The notes: generated from the letters alone by a model not told the origin. 55,949 bases of DNA from Hyphomicrobiales bacterium (GCA_028280515.1 JANQLP010000099.1:1-55949), one strand, 5' to 3'. Counted from the stretch's first letter, positions 8,330 to 17,656 are shown. Numbers and translations are program-made.

Positions 8330-11068
8330 GTGACGCTCATGATCGGTTCTGGAAACGAAAAACAGGCGCCTGGCCGCGACCCGTTACGGGATGCACCACG
8401 CATCCTTGAACGCAAGGTCCGCGTTGCCCGCGCCGTCCTCCTTTTCGAAGACGTATGGCGTGCGCTGCTCTGGCCGTTCGCCGTCGCCGGGCTGTTTTTG
8501 CTGCTCACGCTGTTCGATTTGTGGGCGTTGATGCCGCCATTGGTGCATCAGGCGGGCCTTGTCCTGTTTGTGCTGGCATTTCTGGCATCGCTCGTTCCGC
8601 TGGCGCGGGTGCGCTGGCCCACACGTGAGGACGCGCTGCGGCGCCTGGAGCAGGCCTCCGGCGTCAAGCATCGCCCGGCGACGTCATTCGAGGACGAGTT
8701 GTCCGACAGTGCCGACGCCGGCCAGCGTGCCTTGTGGCAGCGGCATCGTGCCCGGCTCGCCGAGACCCTCAACCGGCTGCGGGCCGGATGGCCTCATCCG
8801 CGGCTCGGCCGCGTCGATCCCTATGCGCTGCGCGCCGCCCTCCTGCTCCTTCTTGTCGTCGGCTTCGCCGTTTCCGGCGGTTCGTCCTGGCAACGCCTCG
8901 TCACGGCAGTTGCTTTCGAGCCGCAGGCGAGCGTTTCGCCATTCCGTGTCGATGCCTGGGTGACGCCGCCCGTCTATACCGGTAAGCCGCCGATCGTTCT
9001 TGCCGATGGGTCCGATGACGGACAATCGATCAGGCAGGTCACCACGCCGGAGAAGAGTCTTCTCCTGATCCGCATCAATGGCCGCGAGGGCGCCCGCCCG
9101 ATGGTCCAGGTGCAGGGCAAGGCCGACGGCGGGAACGAAACGCTCAAGCCGGCGAGCAGCGACGAGCAGCTCGCGGAATACAAGGTGACGATCGAGGAAG
9201 CGGTACGCATCACCGTCGGGTCCGGCGGCATCCCTCGTACCACCTGGAACTTCGACGTGATCGAGGACCAGGCGCCGTTGATCGGCCTGACCGACGAACC
9301 GACACGGTCGCCGCGCGGTGCGCTTCGGTTCGGTTACCGTGCGCAGGACGATTACGGCGTTGCCGGCGCGGAAGCGCGCTTTGCTCTGGCACCCACGGGA
9401 ACAGGCGAAAGCGAAGCCGGCCAGACCGGTCGCGACGGCGAGCCGGGCAAAGATGCTAACGACGCGGAGGCGAACGAGGTGCTGCGTGCGTTCGAGCCGC
9501 CGCACATTCCGCTCACCCTGCCACGTTCGAATGCCAAGGTGGCGGAGGCCAAGACATTCAAGGACCTCACCTCTCATCCGTGGGCCGGTCTGAAAGTCGT
9601 CATGACCCTGGTTGCGCGCGACCATGCGGGTCAGGAAGGCAAGAGCGAAGCGTATGAGATGGTCTTGCCGGAGCGCCGGTTCACCAAACCGATGGCCAAG
9701 GCGCTGGTCGAGCAGCGCAAGAACCTGGTGCGCAATCCGGACGACCGGGAGCCGGTTATCCGCGCGCTGTCCGCGCTGACAATCGCACCGGAACGTTTCA
9801 TCAAGGACAAGGTGCTCTATCTCGGCATGCGTTCCGCGCACTATCGCCTGCGCAACGACAAGACCGCGGAAGGATTGAAGAGCGTTGCCGGACAGCTGTG
9901 GGATCTTGCCCTGCGGGTCGAAGATGGCGATCTGCCGCAGGCGGAAGCCGATCTGCGCGCCGCTCAGGAAGAGTTGCGCCGGGCGCTTGAAAACGGTGCC
10001 TCGGAACAGGAAATCGCACGGTTGATGGACAAGCTGCGCGAGGCGCTCAACCGCTTCCTGCAGGCGATGGCCGAGAAGGCGCGGCAGAACGGCAATCTGG
10101 CAAAGATGCCGGAGGGCCTTGGTCAGCAGCAGATGATGAGCGCGAAGGATCTGGAGCAGATGCTGCGCGACATCGAAAACCTGGCCAAGACCGGTTCGCG
10201 GGAGATGGCGCAGCGCATGCTCGACCAGCTCGCCGACATGATGCAGCGCTTGCAGATGGGACAGGCGAACCCGAATTCGCAAAGCCAGCAGATGATGAAC
10301 ATGGTGCAGGGGCTTGGCGACGTGATCCAGCGCCAGCAGAAACTGCTCGACGAAACGTTCAACGAACAGCGCCGCAGCGAAGGCCAGGAGGGACGCGATG
10401 GCCGCCAGGCCCGGCGCGATGAAGGCCTTGGGCAGCGGTTCGGCCAACAGGGTCGCCAAGGCCAGCAGGGCCGTCAGGGACAGCAGGGTCAGCAGGGCCA
10501 AGGCCAGGAAGGACAGCAGGGCCGGTTCGGTGAAGGCCAGCAAGGTCAACAGGGGCGTGGTGAAGGCCAGCAGCAGGGTCAGGGCCGCGGCGACGGCAAC
10601 GGGCGTTACGGCGCGCTGTCCAGCCAGCAGGGCGGCATCCGCGATCGCCTCGACAGTCTGCTCGAGCAGCTCAGGGGGCTGGGCGCGCGCCCGTCGGACG
10701 AACTCGAAGGTGCGGGTCAGGCCATGCGCGAATCGGAGCGGGCGCTCAATGAGGAGAATCTCGGCCGCGCCGTTCAGCAACAGACATTGGCGCTCGACCG
10801 GCTGCGGCAGGGCACACGCTCGATGGCCGAGCAGATTCTGCAGAGCCTCGCCTCCCGCATGGGGCAGGGCGGTCAGCGCAACAAGGATCCGTTGGGGCGG
10901 CCGGAACGCACCCAGGGGCCCGATCTGGGGACCTCGGTCAAGGTCCCCGACCAGATCGACATTCAACGCGCGCGCGAGATTCTAGAGGAGCTGCGCCGCC
11001 GGCTGGGCGAGCCCTCCCGGCCGATGCTCGAGCTCGACTATCTCGAGCGGCTTATCAAACAGTTCTAG
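8330..11068 (+). CDS. DUF4175/TIGR02302 large membrane protein
   Basis: 912 residues. Two N-terminal helices (about 45-65 and 73-93), a third at 167-182, then a long extracytoplasmic part: a beta-rich section (190-430), a charged helical section (455-660), and a low-complexity Gln/Gly/Arg tract at about 700-765 made of GQQGRQ and GQEGQQ repeats. A conserved tail follows. This arrangement matches the TIGR02302 proteins of Hyphomicrobiales, whose function is not established. Codon 4 (ATG 8339) is an alternative start. The next gene is convergent. Confidence 0.85.
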   Translation: MTLMIGSGNEKQAPGRDPLRDAPRILERKVRVARAVLLFEDVWRALLWPFAVAGLFLLLTLFDLWALMPPLVHQAGLVLFVLAFLASLVPLARVRWPTREDALRRLEQASGVKHRPATSFEDELSDSADAGQRALWQRHRARLAETLNRLRAGWPHPRLGRVDPYALRAALLLLLVVGFAVSGGSSWQRLVTAVAFEPQASVSPFRVDAWVTPPVYTGKPPIVLADGSDDGQSIRQVTTPEKSLLLIRINGREGARPMVQVQGKADGGNETLKPASSDEQLAEYKVTIEEAVRITVGSGGIPRTTWNFDVIEDQAPLIGLTDEPTRSPRGALRFGYRAQDDYGVAGAEARFALAPTGTGESEAGQTGRDGEPGKDANDAEANEVLRAFEPPHIPLTLPRSNAKVAEAKTFKDLTSHPWAGLKVVMTLVARDHAGQEGKSEAYEMVLPERRFTKPMAKALVEQRKNLVRNPDDREPVIRALSALTIAPERFIKDKVLYLGMRSAHYRLRNDKTAEGLKSVAGQLWDLALRVEDGDLPQAEADLRAAQEELRRALENGASEQEIARLMDKLREALNRFLQAMAEKARQNGNLAKMPEGLGQQQMMSAKDLEQMLRDIENLAKTGSREMAQRMLDQLADMMQRLQMGQANPNSQSQQMMNMVQGLGDVIQRQQKLLDETFNEQRRSEGQEGRDGRQARRDEGLGQRFGQQGRQGQQGRQGQQGQQGQGQEGQQGRFGEGQQGQQGRGEGQQQGQGRGDGNGRYGALSSQQGGIRDRLDSLLEQLRGLGARPSDELEGAGQAMRESERALNEENLGRAVQQQTLALDRLRQGTRSMAEQILQSLASRMGQGGQRNKDPLGRPERTQGPDLGTSVKVPDQIDIQRAREILEELRRRLGEPSRPMLELDYLERLIKQF

Positions 11069-11074
11069 CGAGAG

Positions 11075-11096
11075 CTGCGCGCCGGATCGGGCGCAG
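11075..11096. terminator. Possible hairpin between convergent genes
   Basis: CTGCGC and GCGCAG arms, extended by CC/GG with one bulged base, lie between the ends of the DUF4175 and response-regulator genes. There is no T-run on either side, so it could be a Rho-assisted or simply a structural hairpin. Confidence 0.3.
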
Positions 11097-11105
11097 CGGG
11101 TGCGG

Positions 11106-11486
11106 TCAGGCGGCCGATGCGGGCGTGTCGAGGACGGCATTCACCTCTTCGCGGATTTGCGCCAGCGTGAACGGTTTCTGCACGATCCCGCGGATCAGGC
11201 TGTCGAGGCCGTAGGCCCGGTCGCGGTGCTCCGCGTATCCCGTCATCAGGAGAATCGGCAATTCCGGCTTGTCGCGGGCGACCTGCAAGGCCAGGGCGAC
11301 GCCGTCGACCACCGGCATGCGAATATCCGACAGTACCAAATCGAACTGCTCCAGCGGCGACATCAGCCGCTCCAGAGCCTCTCCGCCGTCGTGCACCGGT
11401 ACGACGTCATGGCCGTCCATCTCGAGCGCGCGGCGCACGAAATCGCAGACCGCGACGTCATCTTCCGCCAGAAGAATGCGTGCCAT
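11106..11486 (-). CDS. Single-domain response regulator, CpdR-like
   Basis: 126 residues, a stand-alone receiver domain. The acidic pair D9-D10, phosphoacceptor D54 (VLSDIRMP), T82 and K104 are all in place, and there is no output domain. It resembles CpdR, which in alphaproteobacteria controls ClpXP proteolysis of cell-cycle regulators when unphosphorylated. The match to CpdR is by general similarity, and the genome may carry a second, truer CpdR. It lies 52 bases downstream of hpt on the same strand. Confidence 0.75.
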   Translation of the reverse strand: MARILLAEDDVAVCDFVRRALEMDGHDVVPVHDGGEALERLMSPLEQFDLVLSDIRMPVVDGVALALQVARDKPELPILLMTGYAEHRDRAYGLDSLIRGIVQKPFTLAQIREEVNAVLDTPASAA

Positions 11487-11538
11487 ATGGACCCCGCTCG
11501 CCGCTTAGAGCCTCGAATTCCGGCTTCATGGCCGGATT

Positions 11539-12081
11539 TCACATGATTCGCCCGACATATGGCAACTCCCGATACCGGTGGGCGAGGTCCATGCCATATC
11601 CGACGACGAACACGTCAGGACAATCGAACCCGCGGAAGTCCGCGCCGATGTTCACGGCCCGGTCGACGGGCTTGTCGAGGAGTACGCACGTCGCAACCCG
11701 GTGCGCGCCGCGCGCGATCATGAGGTCCTTGGCAAAAGCGAGCGTGCGCCCCGACTCGAGAATGTCATCCACGATCAGCACATCCCGGCCCTTCATGCCC
11801 GCTTCCGGTTCGCGCAGCACTTCGACGCGCCCGGAGGATTGTGTGCCCTTGCCGTAACTGGAAAGAAATATGAAATCGACCTCCGGTCTCAGTCCGGTGG
11901 CGTGAAGGGCGCGCAACAGATCGGCGCCGAACATGAAACTGCCCTTGAGAATCGGAATGACCAGCAGATCGGAGAAGCTCGCATCGGCGATTTCTGCGGC
12001 GAGCTGCTCAATGCGCGACGCGATCTCCGCCGCATCGAACAGGATCTCCATGCGAGGGTCCGGCGGCGCGTCGCGGTTCAT
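11539..12081 (-). CDS. hpt: Hypoxanthine phosphoribosyltransferase
   Basis: 180 residues, cytosolic purine salvage enzyme converting hypoxanthine (and often guanine) plus PRPP into the nucleotide. The PRPP-binding motif VLIVDDILESGRT is at 101-113. The flexible-loop region LSSYGKGTQSSG is at 74-85, and LLDKP and the FVVGYGMDLAHRYRELPYVG tail are typical of bacterial HPRT. ATG 12081 is used; M11 (MEILFDAAEI) is an alternative start. It follows the zinc-ribbon gene by 12 bases, so the two are probably cotranscribed. Confidence 0.93.
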   Translation of the reverse strand: MNRDAPPDPRMEILFDAAEIASRIEQLAAEIADASFSDLLVIPILKGSFMFGADLLRALHATGLRPEVDFIFLSSYGKGTQSSGRVEVLREPEAGMKGRDVLIVDDILESGRTLAFAKDLMIARGAHRVATCVLLDKPVDRAVNIGADFRGFDCPDVFVVGYGMDLAHRYRELPYVGRIM

Positions 12082-12093
12082 GCGCGTCTCCGG

Positions 12094-12975
12094 TCAGCGT
12101 ATTTTCGCGAAGCGGACCAAAACGTCGCGTATCGACTTCGGCGGCGTCGGGATCTGTGCGGAGAATGCGGTGCGCTCGTTCGGCGGCAGCAGGTCTGATC
12201 TCACATCTGCCGCCCATTGATAGACCTCGACCTTCTCCTTTGTCCGCAATCCGAACACGACCGTCGGCACCTTGAGAGGCTCGGAGGACACGTTGACGAT
12301 CTCACCATAGACCTCGAGGACCGGGCGCCCCGCGTTCGTCTCCCATGCATAACCCACCTTGTCGAATTCCAGGCCACGGACATTCACAGGCAGGCCGAGC
12401 CGCTCATATGCAGGGGCAGCGCCGGGCAAGGCGCGCACGACATCGACGCGCTGGAAGTAAACATAGCCTGCAAGGCCAATGACACAGAGCGCAAGGGCAC
12501 CCCATCCGGCGGCAACCGGCCCTGCCACACCGGTGCTGCGTCGCTTTGCCCTGCCGATGACAATGGGTTGGCTCTCACGCTTCGGCACCAGGTCGCCGGC
12601 TTCGACCTCGTCATCGCCCGCGGCTTCGCCCGGCCCGTCTTCCTCCGTCTGTTCGGCGGCGGCGTCGTCCATGGCGGCGGAAAAGGCGTCCTCCATGGCC
12701 TGCTCGCTGAACGCGTCTTCGCCTTGAGTGTCCGCGCTGTCGGATTGTTCGCCGTCCGGTTCCGTCTCAGCCGGCTTGCTCTCGGCCGCGGGATCCTCCT
12801 TGAACACGATTTCGTCATCGTCGAACCCCGGCGTCAGGGCTTCGGGCTTCGGTTGGTTTTCCTTCGTCGCCTGCCACACGTGATTGCAGGACGAACAGCG
12901 CACCTTGCGTCCCTCCGGCGGAAGCTCGACCGGGATCTCGTAACGGGTCTCGCAATTTGGACATTCGATGATCAT
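12094..12975 (-). CDS. MJ0042 zinc-ribbon / DUF3426 membrane protein
   Basis: 293 residues. N-terminal zinc ribbon with C5, C8, C27 and C30 (IECPNC, VRCSSC). A very acidic linker (about 45-130) follows, then one transmembrane helix (151-173) and a DUF3426 domain outside the membrane. This is a common alphaproteobacterial protein next to ftsEX; its role is unknown. ATG 12975 starts exactly at the zinc ribbon; the longer frame adds 33 unlike residues. It is divergent from ftsE, with 142 bases between the starts. Confidence 0.88.
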   Translation of the reverse strand: MIIECPNCETRYEIPVELPPEGRKVRCSSCNHVWQATKENQPKPEALTPGFDDDEIVFKEDPAAESKPAETEPDGEQSDSADTQGEDAFSEQAMEDAFSAAMDDAAAEQTEEDGPGEAAGDDEVEAGDLVPKRESQPIVIGRAKRRSTGVAGPVAAGWGALALCVIGLAGYVYFQRVDVVRALPGAAPAYERLGLPVNVRGLEFDKVGYAWETNAGRPVLEVYGEIVNVSSEPLKVPTVVFGLRTKEKVEVYQWAADVRSDLLPPNERTAFSAQIPTPPKSIRDVLVRFAKIR

Positions 12976-13117
12976 AGGGTATCGGTTTCCGGCGTGCTGG
13001 TGCGCGAACTGTCTATAGGGCGGCGTTCCCAAAATAGCGTGAAATGCGTTGATACGGCAGAATGTGTCCAGCATAAAGGCCTTACGTTGAACGCTGTTTG
13101 GGACCGGGACTGTTCAT

Positions 13118-13774
13118 TTGATTCGTTTCGAGAATGTCGGCTTGCGATACGGGCTCGGACCCGAGGTGCTCCGCGACATCAACTTCCACCTTGTGCCGGG
13201 CTCGTTTCACTTCCTGACCGGGCCGTCCGGCGCCGGCAAGACGTCGCTGTTGCGCCTGCTGTTCATGTCGCTCAGCCCCAGCCGCGGCCGGATACACCTG
13301 TTCGGCGAGGACTGCGCCAACCTGCCGCCGTCCAAGCGCTCCGACCTGCGGCGGCGCATCGGTATCGTGTTCCAGGACTTCCGGTTGCTCGACCATTTTA
13401 CGGCGTGGGAAAACGTGGCACTGCCTCTGCGGGTTTTCGGCAAGAGCCTGGACTCCTACCGCGACGACGTCACGGATCTGCTGAAATGGGTTGGCCTCGG
13501 CGATCGCATGACGGCGTATCCGGAGGTCCTGTCAGGCGGCGAGAAGCAGCGTGTCGCGATCGCCCGTGCGGTGATTGCGAAGCCGGAACTCCTTCTGGCC
13601 GATGAGCCGACCGGTAACGTCGACCCCAACATGGCGAACCGCCTGCTCCGCCTGTTCATCGAATTGAACCGGCTCGGCACTTCGGTCATCATCGCCACCC
13701 ACGACTTCCAACTGATGGAGCAGTGCGATGCTCCACGCCTGGTGATCAATGAAGGACACTTGGAAATCCGATAG
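13118..13774 (+). CDS. ftsE: Cell-division ABC ATPase FtsE
   Basis: 218 residues. Walker A GPSGAGKTS 35-43, signature LSGGE 138-142, Walker B LLLADEPT 158-165. With FtsX it transmits ATP hydrolysis across the inner membrane to activate septal peptidoglycan hydrolases. The start is TTG at 13118: the frame is closed by a TGA at 13088 and holds no ATG or GTG before MIRFENVGLRYG, which is the normal FtsE beginning. It overlaps ftsX by 26 bases. Confidence 0.95.
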   Translation: MIRFENVGLRYGLGPEVLRDINFHLVPGSFHFLTGPSGAGKTSLLRLLFMSLSPSRGRIHLFGEDCANLPPSKRSDLRRRIGIVFQDFRLLDHFTAWENVALPLRVFGKSLDSYRDDVTDLLKWVGLGDRMTAYPEVLSGGEKQRVAIARAVIAKPELLLADEPTGNVDPNMANRLLRLFIELNRLGTSVIIATHDFQLMEQCDAPRLVINEGHLEIR

Positions 13775-14765
13775 CCTGGACCGGATCGGCGCACACTGGA
13801 ACGCGCTCGCCAAACGCAGTCCATGGCTGGCCGTGCTGCACGGACTGGCCGGAAAGTCTGTCAATGGCGGTTCCGCGCCCATCGTTCAGCCCGCGTCGGT
13901 CGCCGGCCGCGCCCTGACCGTCGTGATCGCGATCATGTGCTTTCTCGCCTGTTTGACCGCCGGGGCCGTCTACATGGTGAACGAGGCGGCCAATGACTGG
14001 TTTTCCGATATCGCCAGCGAAATCACCGTGCAGGTCAGCCCCGAGGACGAGCCGGAACTGGAAAAGAAGGTGACGCTCGTCGCCCTGTTCCTAGCCAAGC
14101 AACCGGGTATCGTGAAAGTCAGCCCGTTCAGTGTCGAGGACTCTGCTGCCCTGCTCGAGCCCTGGCTCGGATCGTCCAACGAGCTGACGTCCTTGCCGGT
14201 GCCGCGCCTGATCGCGGTCGAGATCAGCCGTTCCGATCCGCCCGATCTGGCCGGCGTGCGTCAGGCGCTGGAAACCAACTTCAAGGGCGTGACGCTCGAC
14301 GATCACCGGCGCTGGCAGGCGGAATTGCGCACGGTCACACGGTCCCTGTTTCTCGGCGGCGTGTCGGTTCTGCTGTTTGTGGGGGCGGCGACCGTGGCCA
14401 GCATCGTCTCGGCAACGAAAAGCGCCATGGCGTCGAACCGGGAGATCATCGAGGTGCTGCATTTCGTCGGCGCACAGGAGAAGTTCATCGCCCATGAGTT
14501 CGAGAAGCACTTCCTCAATATCGGCGTTCGCGCCGGCCTCGTCGGCGCGCTCGGCGCGACCCTGATGTTCCTGATGCTGCCCATCGTGATGCGTGTTCTC
14601 AGCGGTGGCGGTCTCGCGGCCGAGGAATTCAGGCAACTCATCGGTTCGGCGGCGCTGGACTGGCCCGGCTATCTGCTTTTCGGGCTTGTCGTGGTTGTTG
14701 TAGCAAGTCTGTGTATGCTCACCTCGCGCTACGGCGTCTACCGCATCCTGAAGTCATACGAGTAA
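13749..14765 (+). CDS. ftsX: Cell-division protein FtsX
   Basis: 338 residues. A cytoplasmic N-terminus of about 50 residues, TM1 at about 55-77, a periplasmic domain to about 195, then three helices (about 203-225, 258-280, 306-328) and RYGVYRILKSYE at the end. This is the FtsX topology of four helices with the hydrolase-binding loop between TM1 and TM2. It overlaps ftsE by 26 bases; the DUF218 and plsC genes follow on the same strand. Confidence 0.93.
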   Translation: MKDTWKSDSLDRIGAHWNALAKRSPWLAVLHGLAGKSVNGGSAPIVQPASVAGRALTVVIAIMCFLACLTAGAVYMVNEAANDWFSDIASEITVQVSPEDEPELEKKVTLVALFLAKQPGIVKVSPFSVEDSAALLEPWLGSSNELTSLPVPRLIAVEISRSDPPDLAGVRQALETNFKGVTLDDHRRWQAELRTVTRSLFLGGVSVLLFVGAATVASIVSATKSAMASNREIIEVLHFVGAQEKFIAHEFEKHFLNIGVRAGLVGALGATLMFLMLPIVMRVLSGGGLAAEEFRQLIGSAALDWPGYLLFGLVVVVVASLCMLTSRYGVYRILKSYE

Positions 14766-14878
14766 CGTGAACGCATTTTCACTGCCAATTCGCCTCACTC
14801 AGGCGGTATGTTGATGGCATGTTACTTTCGGCGGTTTTGCGACAAACTGCCGGAAAACAGAGTATTCCGGAACCAAGC

Positions 14879-15523
14879 ATGGCCGCATTCATCCGTTTGA
14901 TCCAGATTGCCGTCGCGGGCGCGCTCATCGCCTGCGTCCTGGTTGTGGGCGGCTTTGTCCTTTTTGCAAACACGATCAAACGCGATTCCGGCGTGCCGCA
15001 GGCCGCCCACGGTATTGTCGCGCTGACCGGCGGCAAGGACCGCATCGGCGAGGCGGTCCGGCTGCTCGCCGACGGGCAGGCAAAGCGCCTCCTCATCAGC
15101 GGCGTCAATCCATCCACCAACGCGCAGCAACTGCAAAGCATGGTGCCGCGCGGCGACGAGTTCTTCCCGTGTTGCGTGGATCTCGGCCACGCTGCGCTCG
15201 ATACAACCGGCAACGCGGCGGAAACGAAAAGCTGGGCCGCCAGGCACGGTTTCAACTCGCTGATCGTGGTCACGAGCGCCTATCATATGCCGCGCACGCT
15301 GGTTGAGTTCGCCCGCGCCATGCCGGACGTGCACCTCGTTCCCCATCCCGTCGTCTCGCGCAACTTTCACATCAAGAACTGGTGGGCGCACGCCGGCACC
15401 ATGCGCCTTCTGATCAGCGAGTATGTGAAATACCTTGGCGCGCTCACGCGATATGCGGGCGAAAGGATCGCCTCGAGCGCCGGGTTCGGCGGCAGCGCGC
15501 ATTCCTCGGCCAAGAGCAACTGA
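14879..15523 (+). CDS. DUF218 (YdcF/SanA/ElyC-like) membrane protein
   Basis: One N-terminal helix (IAVAGALIACVLVVGGFVLF), then a DUF218 domain outside the membrane: HGIVALTGGKDRIGEAVRLL, LLISGVNP, TTGNAAETKSWA, VVTSAYHMPRTLVEF. The family is linked to envelope carbohydrate or peptidoglycan maintenance, but no reaction is firmly assigned. ATG 14879 gives a compact membrane anchor and has GGA 8 bases upstream; ATG 14819 in the same frame would add 20 residues. It lies between ftsX and plsC. Confidence 0.85.
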   Translation: MAAFIRLIQIAVAGALIACVLVVGGFVLFANTIKRDSGVPQAAHGIVALTGGKDRIGEAVRLLADGQAKRLLISGVNPSTNAQQLQSMVPRGDEFFPCCVDLGHAALDTTGNAAETKSWAARHGFNSLIVVTSAYHMPRTLVEFARAMPDVHLVPHPVVSRNFHIKNWWAHAGTMRLLISEYVKYLGALTRYAGERIASSAGFGGSAHSSAKSN

Positions 15524-15555
15524 TGCCGACCGGGGCTGTACGGGGATAACACGCC

Positions 15556-16329
15556 ATGGTCCGCGCGCTCGTTTACGTCGTCGTGTTCTACATCGTCAGC
15601 GTGCTTTTCCTTGTGCTCGGGAGCTGGCTGCTGATCGCGCCGCGGTCGTGGGCAATGGCTGGCCTTGCCGCGCACGGCCGGACATGCGTGTGGCTGCTGG
15701 ACAAGATCGTCGGCATGGGACTCGAGGTGCGCGGCCGGGAGAACCTTCCTGACGGGCCTGTCCTCGTCGCTTCCAAGCATCAGTCCGCATGGGACACGTT
15801 CGCCCTCGTGCCGTTGCTGCACGATCCCGCCATCATCATGAAGCGCGAGCTCATGTGGATCCCGTTCTATGGCTGGTTTTCCGCCAAGTTCGGCATGATC
15901 TTCGTGCGCCGCGACGCCGGGGCATCGGCGCTGAGACAGATGGCGCGGGACGCGGCCGACCGGGTGGCGGCAGGCCGCCACATCCTGATCTTCCCCGAAG
16001 GCACGCGGCGCGAACCGGGTGCCCCGCCGGCATACAAGCCGGGTGCGCTCTATCTGTATGACCGTCTCGGCGTCCCGTGCTGCCCCGTGGCCCTCAATTC
16101 AGGACTGTATTGGCCGCGGCGCAGCCTGCAGCGCTATCCCGGCAAGATCATCGTCCAGTTCCTCGAACCGATCCCGGCCGGGCTGCCGCGCAGGGAGTTC
16201 GCCCGTCGCCTTGAGGAAGCCATCGAAAGTGCGTCCGACGCGTTGGTGGTCGAGGCCGCGCAGGCCGCCGATCCCCCGCCCGTACCCGCTGACGCCGCCG
16301 CGCGGTTGGGGCTGCACGCGGACGCCTAG
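15556..16329 (+). CDS. plsC: 1-acyl-sn-glycerol-3-phosphate acyltransferase
   Basis: 257 residues, membrane-bound acyltransferase of phospholipid synthesis that turns lysophosphatidate into phosphatidate. An N-terminal helix spans about 5-27. The HX4D catalytic motif is H75-QSAW-D80, and the substrate motif FPEGTRR begins at 146. Downstream, PVALNSGLYWPRR is the usual fourth motif. The Pro/Ala-rich tail is unremarkable. It follows the DUF218 gene by 32 bases. Confidence 0.92.
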   Translation: MVRALVYVVVFYIVSVLFLVLGSWLLIAPRSWAMAGLAAHGRTCVWLLDKIVGMGLEVRGRENLPDGPVLVASKHQSAWDTFALVPLLHDPAIIMKRELMWIPFYGWFSAKFGMIFVRRDAGASALRQMARDAADRVAAGRHILIFPEGTRREPGAPPAYKPGALYLYDRLGVPCCPVALNSGLYWPRRSLQRYPGKIIVQFLEPIPAGLPRREFARRLEEAIESASDALVVEAAQAADPPPVPADAAARLGLHADA

Positions 16330-16365
16330 AGACCTTGCGGCGGGCAGTGTCCCGTCGGATGATAT

Positions 16366-17586
16366 ATGTCTGTCAGCGTTTGGGGGGAAACAGTGACTGC
16401 ACCAGCCATAACTTTCAAATCCTTGTTGGACCCGATCGGCATCGACGAGTTCTTCGAGGCGTATTACGACCAGAAACCGCTGCACGTTCCGGGCAGCCAC
16501 GAGAAGGTGGCGGGTATCTGCTCCTGGGATGACTTCAACGACCTGTTGCATCGCACCTCGATCTGGTCCGACCGGTCATTCAACATGGTGCTCGACGGAA
16601 AAAGGATACCCGCGGCGGAGTTCTGCGAGCCGGCCGCCAGCCGCGACGGTTCGCGCATCATGCAGCCGACTTCCGAAAAGGTGGTGGCGTATCTCGATCG
16701 CGGCGCGTCGATCGTTCTCGATCTCATCGAGACGCTGACGCCGGGCCTGCGGTCGGCGTCGGAAGCGATCCAGATGGCGACCGGCTTTCGCGTCTCGTGC
16801 AACGCCTATTGCTCCCAGAGCGAGCATCAGGCGTTCCCGTCGCACTTCGACACGATGGACGTGTTCGCGATCCATATCGAAGGCAGGAAGACGTGGCGGG
16901 TTTATGAGGGCCGGTTCGACGGGCCGATGGAGCGTCCCGGTTTCAATCATACGAGCTTCCCGCCCGACCACCATGACAAGGCCAAAGGTACATTGGCCAT
17001 GGAGGTGGAACTCAAGCCCGGCGATCTGCTCTATCTTCCGAAGGGCGTCTATCACGACGCGCTCGCGTCGACGGAGAACTGCCTGCATCTGTCCTATGGC
17101 ACGACGCAGCCCACGGGCCTCGACTTCATGCGCTGGGTGGTCGACGGGCTCGACGAGGCGCCGCTGTTCCGCCAGCCGATGCCGCCGCACGATGCGGCGG
17201 CCGATCACGACGCGCATATTGCCGCCCTGCGCGAGACCTTGGTGCAACTTCTCCGGCAGCCGGACATCGGCAGCCAGTTTCGGGAAGATCAGCGCCGCAA
17301 GGCCTTCTCGGTGCTCTCAAGCGTGGCCGTGCCGAAACCGCTGTCGCGTTATCGCGTGCGCGGACGCGGCGTCCGCGTCGTGCGGCGCGGATCGGATTGG
17401 CGGGTGACGACGCCGCAAGGCAACGCAAACCTGCCGGGCGACGGGTCCGGAATGGTCGAATGGATGCTCGAGCGTGATCACTTTTCGCGCGACGACCTGG
17501 CGAACGCGTTTCCCGAGGCCGGCGAACAGCTCATCAGCGAGATCCTGCAGTCGCTGACGTCGGTCGGTCTTCTGGAGCCGTTCTAG
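16366..17586 (+). CDS. JmjC/cupin-type 2-oxoglutarate oxygenase (ribosomal oxygenase-like)
   Basis: 406 residues of the Cupin_4/JmjC group that includes YcfD/RoxA and human MINA/NO66. These Fe(II)- and 2-oxoglutarate-dependent enzymes hydroxylate ribosomal proteins (Arg in YcfD, His in the human ones). The iron facial triad is visible: H160 and D162 (FPSHFDTMD) and H230 (LPKGVYHDAL). PLHVPG near the N-terminus and the C-terminal winged-helix-like part are also family features. Two starts compete: ATG 16366 and GTG 16393, which has GGGGGGA at 16382-16388. The substrate is inferred only from the family. Confidence 0.8.
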   Translation: MSVSVWGETVTAPAITFKSLLDPIGIDEFFEAYYDQKPLHVPGSHEKVAGICSWDDFNDLLHRTSIWSDRSFNMVLDGKRIPAAEFCEPAASRDGSRIMQPTSEKVVAYLDRGASIVLDLIETLTPGLRSASEAIQMATGFRVSCNAYCSQSEHQAFPSHFDTMDVFAIHIEGRKTWRVYEGRFDGPMERPGFNHTSFPPDHHDKAKGTLAMEVELKPGDLLYLPKGVYHDALASTENCLHLSYGTTQPTGLDFMRWVVDGLDEAPLFRQPMPPHDAAADHDAHIAALRETLVQLLRQPDIGSQFREDQRRKAFSVLSSVAVPKPLSRYRVRGRGVRVVRRGSDWRVTTPQGNANLPGDGSGMVEWMLERDHFSRDDLANAFPEAGEQLISEILQSLTSVGLLEPF

Positions 17587-17626
17587 CGTAATCGCGGCTT
17601 CGCTAACCAAATTTTAGAGTTGGCCG

Positions 17627-17647
17627 CGCATTATGGAACATAATGCG
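17627..17647. promoter_or_regulatory. Perfect 9+3+9 palindrome upstream of nrdJ
   Basis: CGCATTATG and CATAATGCG around GAA, no mismatches, ending 9 bases before a good -35 element. It does not look like the tandem NrdR boxes usual for ribonucleotide reductase genes, and the AT-rich stem lacks a T-run, so an operator is likelier than a terminator. The cognate regulator is unknown. Confidence 0.6.
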
Positions 17648-17656
17648 AACATTTTG

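Noticed and set aside
8684-10966. Very long leftward open frame opposite the DUF4175 gene
   Set aside because: An antisense shadow caused by high GC and codon bias; the rightward protein has recognisable family features.
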